This document shows, one piece after another, positions 8,509-14,609 of a stretch of DNA of 14,609 bases. Under the pieces are notes generated by a model. It did not search any database. It saw only the letters and a program-made list of their open reading frames with translations, and was not told the origin of the DNA. Position numbers and translations under genes: made by a program. The stretch comes from Verrucomicrobia bacterium UBA1727 (GTDB lineage: Bacteria; Verrucomicrobiota; Kiritimatiellia; RFP12; UBA1067). The stretch spans positions 1 through 14,609 of the forward strand of contig DCIL01000009.1 of the NCBI GenBank assembly GCA_002315875.1, in the 5' to 3' direction. Each line of letters starts with the position of its first letter. Position 1 is the stretch's first letter.

Positions 8509-10154
8509 CACTTCGCACCTCCTTCATCGTAGTTAACAATCTCCTCGGCCTGCGGGAGAAATCCGTTTTCGCGCACCGACTCATCGAGTTCCTCGGCGCG
8601 ATCTCGATCGTACCACCAATAGCTGATGACCGATTCCTCGCGATCGAACTTCGAAAGCACCGTCTCGGGCATGCCGAACTTGTTCCAATACAAAAGCCGC
8701 GTGGAGTCCGTCTGCCACAAAAGCACGTACGGGACCTCGGCGGCAACGAGCGCATCGATGCGGCGGTAGGCCGCGTTGCGCTCGGCCGCGCTCATCATCG
8801 ACTTCTCCGCGGCAATGAGCGCATCGACTTCGTCATTCTTGAAACCGGTGATGTTATTGGAGCCGCGACGGGACGCCTCGGCCCCGCTCCACTGGAGTTC
8901 CGGATACTTCACCGTGCCCGAGCCCCAGGCGGCCCAGGTCATGTCGTAGTCAAAGGAATCCATGTCGCGCATCCATCCGGCGAAGTCCTTACGGACGATG
9001 GACATCTTGATTCCGCACTCGGTGAGCGCGTGATTGAAAAGCGACAGGAACTTATCTTCGGTCGAACTGCGCGAAAGGAAGGTAAACGCAAAGCCCTTCT
9101 CGTAGCCCGCTTCCTTGAGCAGTTTCTTCGCGCCCTCGACATCGTAATCCCAATTCGGATTCGCGCACGGATGCTTCGTATCGTAGAGATCGGGATAATA
9201 CGAACGGAGCAGGAAATACGCGCCGTTCATCATCGTCGTATTCATTGTTGCGCGGTCCACCAGCTTGGCCATCGCCTTCCTTACGCGGACATCGTCAAAC
9301 GGCTTGCGGCGCATGTTCATCGCGAAACCCTGGAAACCGACTGGCGCCTGATTGCGCACGCGGCGCTTCACGATCCAGTTGCGGCGGAACTTCTCCGATC
9401 CCGTCTCGTTGGCGTAGATCCGCGCGGTGTAGACCGGATACACGTCGAGCTTGCCCTTCTTGAACGCTTCGAAGGCGTTCTCGTTGTCCGCATAGTAACG
9501 GAAGAGTATCCGATCAAAATTGTACTGTCCGCGCCACTGCGGAAAATCCTGACACCACCAGCGTCCGTGGCGGGTGAGTTCCGTCTCCACCAGCGGTTCG
9601 GCGCGCGAGATCACGTAGGCGCAGCCGCTCACCGCACCGACGATGTTGAGCTTGTTGAAGTCCTTGCCCTCGAAGACATGGCGCGGCAGGATCCAGAACA
9701 TCGAGCAGTTGAGAATATCACGCCAGTCCTTGGGCGAATCGCCCTTCTTACGGAAGATAACCGTGCGCTCGTCGGGGGTTTCGGGACTTTCAAAGAAACC
9801 CATCGTGGACTTCCAAGGTCCGGTATCGCTCTTCGGATCCATCACCGCATCGAACGTCCATTTCACATCTGCCGCGGTGACGGACTTTCCATCCGACCAC
9901 TTCGCGCGCGGATCGATGCGGAAGGTGAAGCGCCGTCCGTCGGGGGACACTTCCCAGGCGTTGGCGAGCGAGGGGGCGAGGTCGGTCGTCTTCGAGTCTG
10001 CCGAAAGCAGCTTCGAGTAGACGAGATCGAACATCATCGCCGTGTAGTTGGAATTATCCACATACGCGTTCAAGCTCTTGGGCGGCTGTGCGCCGTTGAA
10101 GCGCAAAAGTCCGCCAAAGGCCGCCGTCACCGCGAGTAGGTGGATTATTCCCAC
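8508..10154 (-). CDS. ABC transporter substrate-binding protein, peptide family (SBP_bac_5), YejA-like, no clear signal peptide
   Basis: About 548 residues from the GTG at 10154. The family is clear from GGLLRFNGAQPPKSLN (14-29), LAPSLANAWEVSPDGRRFTF, KWSDGKSVTAADVKWTFDAV, NFDRILFRYYADNENAFEAFKKGKLDV, VRVRKAMAKLVDR and the C-terminal GSNNITGFKNDEVDALI. The NFD...FEAFK and SNN.TG.K segments are closest in style to YejA, the binding protein of the microcin C/oligopeptide importer. It would bind peptides or another oligomer outside the membrane and deliver it to a permease. No permease or ATPase gene is present here. The conserved mature sequence begins only 13 residues after the GTG, leaving just a short hydrophobic stretch with no basic n-region and no lipobox Cys. 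A longer reading from a TTG at 10235 would lie within the conserved end of rsfS and is unlikely. A GTG at 10130 is a shorter alternative. The gene overlaps rsfS by 10 bases. It may be truncated at its 5' end. Confidence 0.85.
   Translation of the reverse strand: MGIIHLLAVTAAFGGLLRFNGAQPPKSLNAYVDNSNYTAMMFDLVYSKLLSADSKTTDLAPSLANAWEVSPDGRRFTFRIDPRAKWSDGKSVTAADVKWTFDAVMDPKSDTGPWKSTMGFFESPETPDERTVIFRKKGDSPKDWRDILNCSMFWILPRHVFEGKDFNKLNIVGAVSGCAYVISRAEPLVETELTRHGRWWCQDFPQWRGQYNFDRILFRYYADNENAFEAFKKGKLDVYPVYTARIYANETGSEKFRRNWIVKRRVRNQAPVGFQGFAMNMRRKPFDDVRVRKAMAKLVDRATMNTTMMNGAYFLLRSYYPDLYDTKHPCANPNWDYDVEGAKKLLKEAGYEKGFAFTFLSRSSTEDKFLSLFNHALTECGIKMSIVRKDFAGWMRDMDSFDYDMTWAAWGSGTVKYPELQWSGAEASRRGSNNITGFKNDEVDALIAAEKSMMSAAERNAAYRRIDALVAAEVPYVLLWQTDSTRLLYWNKFGMPETVLSKFDREESVISYWWYDRDRAEELDESVRENGFLPQAEEIVNYDEGGAK
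8516..8524 (-). promoter_or_regulatory. Strong ribosome binding site and TGATG coupling for the GH123-type gene
   Basis: The minus strand carries AAGGAGGTG inside the last codons of the binding-protein gene, followed by GTGATGA. The stop TGA (8510-8508) overlaps ATG (8508-8506) by one base and GTG (8511-8509) by most of its length. Both starts are in frame and at workable spacing, so the choice changes one residue only. Confidence 0.7.
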
Positions 10155-10459
10155 AGCTTCTCGAGCGCGTAATACGCACGCGCCTCGGGAGAGAACACAT
10201 GCACGACGACATCGAAGTAATCGGAGACGATCCAACCGGACTCGGGATCTCCCGAAACGCGATAGGCCTTCTTTCCGAGCGCCCTCACGAGCGCCTTGAG
10301 ATGCGGGGCCGCCGCGCCGGTGCCGACCACGAAGAAGTCGGCGAAGCCGGACTTGCCACGCACATCGTAGACCTTCACGTCAATCGCCTTGGCGTCCTCG
10401 AGCGCCTGCTTGAATTCATTCGCGAGCTTTTCGCCGCCTTCTGTCGGAGTCTTCTTCAT
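10145..10459 (-). CDS. rsfS: Ribosomal silencing factor RsfS
   Basis: A 104-residue protein of the RsfS/Iojap family, normal in length. RsfS binds ribosomal protein L14 (uL14) and blocks joining of the 30S and 50S subunits in starvation or stationary phase. Visible family motifs are DVRGKSGFADFFVVGTG (32-48), HLKALVRAL (53-61), the ESGWIVSDYFDVVVHVFSPEAR segment (73-94), and the terminal YYALEKLW. The ATG at 10459 has AAAGGC nine bases upstream. It lies 28 bases after glgA and not beside nadD, its most usual partner in other bacteria. Its last 10 bases overlap the proposed start of the binding-protein gene. Confidence 0.95.
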   Translation of the reverse strand: MKKTPTEGGEKLANEFKQALEDAKAIDVKVYDVRGKSGFADFFVVGTGAAAPHLKALVRALGKKAYRVSGDPESGWIVSDYFDVVVHVFSPEARAYYALEKLWE

Positions 10460-10487
10460 TGTGAAACTGCCTTTCGTAATTTTCGCC

Positions 10488-11990
10488 TCAGACGAGAGGA
10501 CGATCGAGCATTCGCTCGTAAAGCGCGATGTATTCCTTCGCGCAGGACTGATGGTTGAAACGGTTGAGCGAATCGCGCATGATCCGGGAAATCTCGCGCT
10601 GCCGGACGGACGATTCGCGCTGATAGAACGCCATCGCCTGGTCCATCGCCCAGAATAGTCCGTTCGAATCGTAGGTATCGAACACGAAACCGTTGCCGCG
10701 CGAATTGTCCGCATCGAGCATCTCGACGGTATCGTGAAGTCCACCCGTGTTGTGCGCGATCGCGAGCGATCCGTAGATCGGCGCCTGCATCTGGGGGAGT
10801 CCGCACGGCTCGAAGAGCGAAGGCATCAGCGTGAAATCGGACGCCGCGAAGCCGAGCTGCGAAAGCCGTCCGTCGAAGTTCGCGACCGCGAGGCGGCGGT
10901 GAAGTCCGTGGAACGACTGGATGTCCCAGAACGGCTGCTGGAACGGACCGTTCGCGATGACCGCGATCTGCGCGCCTTGAGCCGAATACTTGTCGAGGAA
11001 GCGGTAGGTGATGTCCGTCAGGAGCTGCGGACCCTTCTGCACGGGATCGAGCCGGCTCGGCCAGAAGAAGAGCGGAGCGTCGGCGTTCTCCTCGAGTCCG
11101 AGCGCGTGCTGAAGCGCAAGCTTGTTCTTGCGCTTCATCTCGCGATGATCGTCAGGTCCGTACTTGAACGGAATCTTGTCGTCCGTCGCCGGATTGTCGG
11201 ACTGATCGGGCGCATTGAGAATGCCTGCCGCGCAGCCGGCGTAGAACTTGCTGCGGATCTCGTTACGGATCGAATCCGGTACGAACGAATGCCACCCGTT
11301 GACGATCTCCTGAAGGAAGGTCGGAGAAACCGTGTTGATGAAGTGCGCAGCGAAGCAACCGGACGCCTGGAGGTCGATCTGGTTCTTGTCCCTCGACTCG
11401 AAATAATTGTAAGGCGGATAGCCGTAATAGAGATTCTGCCAGAACTCCGCCGCATCGATGCCCGCGTCCTCCACCTGCGAAAGCGTGAGCTTGTGGGTGT
11501 GGATGTTGTGGACGGTGAAGAGCGACGGTATGCCCTCGCGACGCGCGGCCGCGGGGATGAGGCCTGTCATCCAGTCATTGCAGTGGATGAGGTCGGGCTG
11601 AACATGCTGGATGATGTTGTTGATGACTTCGCGCTGGAACGCGAGCGCCAGCTTGAGATTGCCTTCCCCACGATCGTAAACCGTATCGCGATAGTAGAAG
11701 CAGCGGTCCTCGGCGAGATGAATGCGCTCGTCTGAAAGATGCGCCTTGTACTTTCTGAGTTCCTCGGCGACGAGCTGGGCGGTTTCGACATGGAACATCC
11801 GACGGTAATGCGGCAACGCCACGTGCACGTCGGCTCCGAGTTCGAAAAGCGCTTGCACGAGCGAAGCGGAAACATCCGCCATGCCGCCCGCCTTGGCGGA
11901 CATGCGGCCTGCGAGGTTACCCATGCCGTCCGGAAGATACGTGATCTCCGGCGTCACAATCAGGATTCTCGGGTTTTTCTTCTTCGCCAT
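10488..11990 (-). CDS. glgA: Glycogen synthase (ADP-glucose type, GT5)
   Basis: A 500-residue cytosolic glucosyltransferase that elongates alpha-1,4-glucan from ADP-glucose. Its length fits bacterial GlgA. Motifs are the N-terminal ILIVTPEI strand, KAGGMADV (33-40, the variant of KTGGLADV that contacts the nucleotide sugar), DLIHCNDWMTGL (133-144), FTVHNIHTHK (158-167), SRLDPVQKG (312-320), and the C-terminal nucleotide-sugar site FEPCGLPQMQ (393-402) with HNTGGLHDTV (413-422). The ATG has a strong AGGAGGT six bases upstream. The gene lies 19 bases after the carboxyltransferase gene and 28 bases before rsfS. No other glycogen gene (glgB, glgC, glgP) is in the window, so the link with its neighbours may be shared expression and not a pathway. 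Confidence 0.96.
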   Translation of the reverse strand: MAKKKNPRILIVTPEITYLPDGMGNLAGRMSAKAGGMADVSASLVQALFELGADVHVALPHYRRMFHVETAQLVAEELRKYKAHLSDERIHLAEDRCFYYRDTVYDRGEGNLKLALAFQREVINNIIQHVQPDLIHCNDWMTGLIPAAARREGIPSLFTVHNIHTHKLTLSQVEDAGIDAAEFWQNLYYGYPPYNYFESRDKNQIDLQASGCFAAHFINTVSPTFLQEIVNGWHSFVPDSIRNEIRSKFYAGCAAGILNAPDQSDNPATDDKIPFKYGPDDHREMKRKNKLALQHALGLEENADAPLFFWPSRLDPVQKGPQLLTDITYRFLDKYSAQGAQIAVIANGPFQQPFWDIQSFHGLHRRLAVANFDGRLSQLGFAASDFTLMPSLFEPCGLPQMQAPIYGSLAIAHNTGGLHDTVEMLDADNSRGNGFVFDTYDSNGLFWAMDQAMAFYQRESSVRQREISRIMRDSLNRFNHQSCAKEYIALYERMLDRPLV

Positions 11991-11996
11991 GTCTCG

Positions 11997-12003
11997 ACCT
12001 CCT
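11997..12003 (-). promoter_or_regulatory. Ribosome binding site of glgA
   Basis: AGGAGGT on the minus strand, six bases before the ATG at 11990, in the 19-base gap after the carboxyltransferase stop. It fixes the glgA start. Confidence 0.7.
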
Positions 12004-12009
12004 GCTGGA

Positions 12010-13698
12010 TTATCCGATCACCGCGACCGTCTCACCCTTCTGCACCATCTTGCCATGCGCGGCGACAAAGGTGATCTTACCCGCCTTCGGCGCCTTGATC
12101 GGATTAAAGAGCTTCATCGCCTCAACCGTGCAGACCGGCTGTCCTTCCTTGACCGTCGCACCGTCCGCCGCAAACTCCGGCTTGCCCGGCGCATCACTGC
12201 GATAGAAGGTTCCGTTCAGCGGCGCGAGGACGGGAGTGCCGGAGGGGGTAGAAGTTGAAGTCGGGAGTTGAAGAGAGGAATTGCCCTTCTTTTCTTCAAC
12301 TTCAACCTTGGTCTTCGCCTCTTCCGCATCGGCCGGAATCGGTCCACCTTCCTTGCGCCACTTGAAATATCCGAGCGCGACTTCAGGGAAGAGCGCGTAC
12401 GAAAGGATGTCCTCTTCTGCCTTGATCGTGTTCGGCGGCAATTCTGCCGCGGCCGCGACGAGTCCGGGCTTGAGCAAGTCCGCGGGACGGCAGGTGATCG
12501 GCTTGAGCTTGCCGATGAGTTTCTTGCGGAGCTTCGGTTCGATCGGCGCAGGAGTGCGTCCGTAATAACCTGCCGCGTAGCGCTTGGTTTCGTCCGTCAC
12601 CATCGAGAAACGCTTGCCTGAGAGGACGTTGAGCACGCTCTGCACGCCGACGATCTGCGAAGTCGGAGTGACGAGCGGCGGATAGCCGAGATCGGCGCGG
12701 GCCTTCGGAAGTTCGGCAAGCACATCGTCCAGCCGATCGAGCGCATCCTGCTGCGCGAGCTGGGAGCGGAGGTTGGAGATCATGCCACCGGGAATCGCGT
12801 GCACCAACACACCTGCGTCCACCGCCTCGACCTTCTTCGCCGACGTCGGTTCGCGCTTCGCCTTGAGGTCCTTGAAATAGCCGTTGATCTTCGTAAGCGC
12901 CGCGGTGTCGAGTCCCGTCTCGAATCCTTCGGACTCGAGCATCACCTTCACCGATTCGGTCGGCGGCTGCGAAGAGAAGGACGAGAGCGTCGAGATCGCG
13001 CAGTCGAAGCATCCCGCCCCGGCATCGGCCGCCGCGAGATACATTGCCGCGGCCATGCCGCTGGTCATGTGCGAATGGACCTGAATCGGCATCTCGGGCA
13101 TCGCCTTCTTAAGCGCCGCGACGAGTTCGCGCGCAGCACCGGGCGTGAGGATTCCCGCCATGTCCTTGATTGCGAGCGAATCGATGCCCATCGCCTCCTG
13201 CTCCTTGGCGAGCTTGACGAAGGCCTGGACGGTATGCACGGGCGAAGTCGTATAGCAGATCGTGCCCTGGGCGTGTCCACCGTACTTCTTCACGCACTTG
13301 ATCGCGGTCTCGAGATTGCGCGGATCGTTAAGCGCATCGAAGACGCGGAAGATATCCATTCCGTTCTCGCAGGCGAGCGCGGTGAAACGCTCGACGATGT
13401 CATCGGGATAATGCTTGTAGCCGAGGATGTTCTGTCCGCGGAAGAGCATCTGCAGCGGAGTCTTCTTGCAGACCTTCTTGATCTCGCGCAGACGCTGCCA
13501 CGGATTCTCGCGGAGGAAGCGCATGCACACGTCGAAGGTCGCACCGCCCCAGCACTCGAGCGAATAGAATCCGGCATTGTCAATCGTCTCGGCGATCTTG
13601 AGAATGTCGTCCGTGCGCATCCGCGTCGCCCAGAGCGACTGATGCGCGTCACGAAGCGTGGTATCGGTTATGCGGATAAATGGTTTCTTTGCTGCCAT
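12010..13698 (-). CDS. Pyruvate/oxaloacetate carboxyltransferase with C-terminal biotin carrier domain (PycB/OadA-like)
   Basis: 562 residues from the ATG at 13698. Residues about 5-275 are the carboxyltransferase barrel: DTTLRDAHQSLWATRMRT (12-29), LECWGGATFDV (48-58), LFRGQN (85-90), the candidate carbamylated metal-site Lys178 in SLAIKDM, and metal-ligand His208 and His210 in HSH. Residues about 285-450 are the PYC/OADA helical domain (GVLVHAIPGGMISNLRSQL). A flexible Glu/Lys then Ser/Thr/Pro linker (about 455-490) leads to a biotin carrier domain whose biotin-accepting residue is Lys529 in EAMKL. Such enzymes transfer CO2 between biotin and pyruvate, either as subunit B of two-part pyruvate carboxylase or as the alpha subunit of oxaloacetate decarboxylase. 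No biotin carboxylase (pycA) or membrane decarboxylase subunit lies nearby, so the two roles cannot be separated. The biotin domain looks like AccB rather than OadA, with an extra GTFYRSDAPGKPEF segment. The gene starts 16 bases after the aconitase stop with only a weak AGAAAG site. Confidence 0.94.
   Translation of the reverse strand: MAAKKPFIRITDTTLRDAHQSLWATRMRTDDILKIAETIDNAGFYSLECWGGATFDVCMRFLRENPWQRLREIKKVCKKTPLQMLFRGQNILGYKHYPDDIVERFTALACENGMDIFRVFDALNDPRNLETAIKCVKKYGGHAQGTICYTTSPVHTVQAFVKLAKEQEAMGIDSLAIKDMAGILTPGAARELVAALKKAMPEMPIQVHSHMTSGMAAAMYLAAADAGAGCFDCAISTLSSFSSQPPTESVKVMLESEGFETGLDTAALTKINGYFKDLKAKREPTSAKKVEAVDAGVLVHAIPGGMISNLRSQLAQQDALDRLDDVLAELPKARADLGYPPLVTPTSQIVGVQSVLNVLSGKRFSMVTDETKRYAAGYYGRTPAPIEPKLRKKLIGKLKPITCRPADLLKPGLVAAAAELPPNTIKAEEDILSYALFPEVALGYFKWRKEGGPIPADAEEAKTKVEVEEKKGNSSLQLPTSTSTPSGTPVLAPLNGTFYRSDAPGKPEFAADGATVKEGQPVCTVEAMKLFNPIKAPKAGKITFVAAHGKMVQKGETVAVIG
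12254..12306. repeat. Four GTTGAAG heptamers in inverted arrangement inside the carboxyltransferase linker
   Basis: On the plus strand GTTGAAG occurs at 12254-12260 and 12267-12273. Its complement CTTCAAC occurs at 12294-12300 and 12300-12306, sharing one base. The arms can pair as an 8-bp or longer hairpin on either strand. It codes for the Glu/Lys-to-Ser/Thr linker before the biotin domain, so the reading frame is kept. Confidence 0.7.
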
Positions 13699-13714
13699 GA
13701 TGCTTAAACTTTCT

Positions 13715-14609
13715 TCAGAGGGACGCGAGGAGTCCACCCTTGAGAATGATATGCCTTTCACGATCCGAAAGCTGGGTGACGACCTTGACCGTCGCCGTCT
13801 TCGTCTTAAGTTCCGCCACTCCATCGCCCGCTACCGCCGCGGCGATGCCGCGAATCTCCACCGCGTCTCCAGCCGCAATGCGGTCGTAGTCCTTCGCATC
13901 GACAAAGCTGAACGGCACGATGCCGAAGTTGACGAGGTTCGCACGATGAATGCGCTCGATGGACTTCGCCACCACCGCCTTCACTCCGAGATACATCGGA
14001 CACAGCGCCGCGTGTTCGCGCGAGCTGCCCTGTCCGTAACTCTCGCCCGCGACAATCACGTTCGCGATGCCCTTGGACTGATTGGACTGGCAGGCGGAGA
14101 AGAAACTTTGAGAGGTTTGAGAGGTTTTTGCGACGCAATTCGACATTGCCTCGAAGACGAACTTCGCGTATTCGGGAATGTTCGAGCGGAACTTCAAGCG
14201 CGCGCCCGCCGGCATGATGTGGTCGGTCGTGATCTTATCGCCGACCTTGATCGCCACCGCGCCCTTGAGATCCTTGGCGAGCGGCACACCCTTCGGCACC
14301 GTCGCGATGTTGGGACCGCGCACGATCTCGGTCTTGGCGACACCCTTTCCAGCCGTCGCGCGATAAAGGAACATCGCATCGTCGATCGGAAACTTCTCAG
14401 GAGCCGCGACCGGCTTCAGCGCGGACTTGGGAAGCGCCTTGTTGTTCATCGCTCCGGTAAAGGTTCCGGTAAGCGCCGAGACCGCGGCAGTTTCAGGTGA
14501 GACGAGATAGACCTGCGCGCTCTTCGTTCCGGAGCGCCCCTCGAAATTGCGGTTGTTCGTGCGCAGCGAAACCGCGCCCGTGCGCGGCGACATGTGCGCG
14601 CCGATGCAG
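13715..14609 (-). CDS. Aconitate hydratase, Aquifex type (3' part, cut by window end)
   Basis: The C-terminal 298 or so residues of an aconitase; the frame stays open to the window edge, and the first readable codons give CIGAH, including one cysteine of the Fe-S cluster motif. The family interconverts citrate and isocitrate through cis-aconitate in the TCA cycle, using a [4Fe-4S] cluster. Visible are NNRNFEGRSG (14548-14527 region), then the linker and the swivel domain with KVGDKITTDHIMPAGA, RSNIPEY, GESYGQGSSREHAA (active-site Ser and Arg in SSREH), YLGVKAVVAKSIERIHRANLVNFGI, and a normal C-terminus. The TTDHIMPAG and RSNIPEY style matches the short Aquifex-type aconitases rather than AcnA or AcnB. 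The segment just before the GESYGQG motif is unusually Ser/Gln-rich and repetitive (see the repeat entry). The gene is followed 16 bases later by the carboxyltransferase gene. Confidence 0.94.
   Translation of the reverse strand, partial: CIGAHMSPRTGAVSLRTNNRNFEGRSGTKSAQVYLVSPETAAVSALTGTFTGAMNNKALPKSALKPVAAPEKFPIDDAMFLYRATAGKGVAKTEIVRGPNIATVPKGVPLAKDLKGAVAIKVGDKITTDHIMPAGARLKFRSNIPEYAKFVFEAMSNCVAKTSQTSQSFFSACQSNQSKGIANVIVAGESYGQGSSREHAALCPMYLGVKAVVAKSIERIHRANLVNFGIVPFSFVDAKDYDRIAAGDAVEIRGIAAAVAGDGVAELKTKTATVKVVTQLSDRERHIILKGGLLASL
14073..14125. repeat. Two 9-bp tandem duplications inside the aconitase swivel domain
   Basis: TTGAGAGGT is repeated perfectly at 14108-14116 and 14117-14125, coding for the TSQTSQS stretch. 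TTGGACTG recurs at a 9-base interval at 14073-14080 and 14082-14089, coding for QSNQSK. Both preserve the frame and lie in the segment just before GESYGQGSSREH, where Aquifex-type aconitases usually have a shorter, less repetitive loop. Confidence 0.75.

Noticed and set aside
8424..10139. Long open frame on the plus strand (571 codons) opposite the binding-protein gene
   Set aside because: Its translation is rich in Arg, His and Leu without any domain pattern, while the opposite strand holds a recognisable protein. It is a product of codon bias in GC-rich DNA.
10155..10235. N-terminal extension of the binding protein from a TTG at 10235
   Set aside because: These codons are the shifted reading of the conserved C-terminus of rsfS (SDYFDVVVHVF...EKLW), giving an Arg/Cys-rich peptide unlike any signal sequence.
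10460..10744. N-terminal extension of RsfS into glgA
   Set aside because: The extension reads as a Ser/Arg/Ile-rich shadow of glgA; the ATG at 10459 gives a normal-length RsfS with a ribosome site.
12254..12306. Intrinsic terminator within the carboxyltransferase gene
   Set aside because: The inverted repeat lies inside an intact reading frame, is not GC-rich and is not followed by a T run on the coding strand.
13699..13824. 42-residue N-terminal extension of the carboxyltransferase
   Set aside because: It would overlap the aconitase 3' end, and the family-conserved sequence begins right after the ATG at 13698.
1..14609. CRISPR array, tRNA, rRNA or transposase
   Set aside because: No regularly spaced direct repeats, cloverleaf-like sequences, rRNA motifs or transposase-like proteins were seen on either strand.

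Overview
This window looks like a piece of a moderately GC-rich bacterial chromosome from the PVC group. The best guess is a Kiritimatiellota or Lentisphaerae-like gut or sediment bacterium. That guess rests on an Aquifex-type aconitase, a split-type pyruvate/oxaloacetate carboxyltransferase, and very large exported glycosidases in GH101/GH129- and GH123-like families that are common in those phyla. It is inference from protein style; there is no rRNA or other marker gene to settle it. No tRNA, rRNA, CRISPR array or insertion sequence was seen.

All eight genes lie on the minus strand, so transcription runs from high to low coordinates. They are packed with gaps of 9 to 36 bases or with overlaps, and no gene-free stretch exceeds about 40 bases. 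The order of transcription is: aconitase (3' part only, cut by the window end), carboxyltransferase with biotin carrier domain, glycogen synthase (glgA), ribosomal silencing factor (rsfS), a peptide-type ABC substrate-binding protein, an exported GH123/DUF4091-type glycosidase, an exported 1755-residue GH31 + GH129-like + GH129-like fusion, and a short-chain dehydrogenase with a signal peptide.

The window divides into two halves. From 10145 to 14609 it holds central metabolism: aconitase, carboxylation/decarboxylation of C3/C4 acids, glycogen storage and ribosome hibernation. From 28 to 10154 it is an accessory, extracytoplasmic glycan-use cluster: binding protein, two glycosidases and an exported oxidoreductase. 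The binding-protein gene begins inside the end of rsfS with no recognisable secretion signal, so the junction between the halves looks like a fusion or deletion point.

The most interesting object is the fused glycosidase. It has one complete GH31 catalytic region of the PDMIGG type followed by two diverged copies of a GH101/GH129-related module, each keeping a candidate Asp/Glu catalytic pair. The GH123-type protein upstream carries the Asp-Glu dyad of beta-N-acetylgalactosaminidases. GH31, GH101/GH129 and GH123 all include GalNAc-active enzymes, so a locus for mucin-like or other GalNAc-rich glycans is a reasonable but unproven hypothesis. Other oddities are an AccB-style biotin domain on a PycB/OadA-type enzyme, short repeats placed in variable protein segments of the carboxyltransferase and the aconitase, and a dehydrogenase apparently sent out of the cytoplasm.
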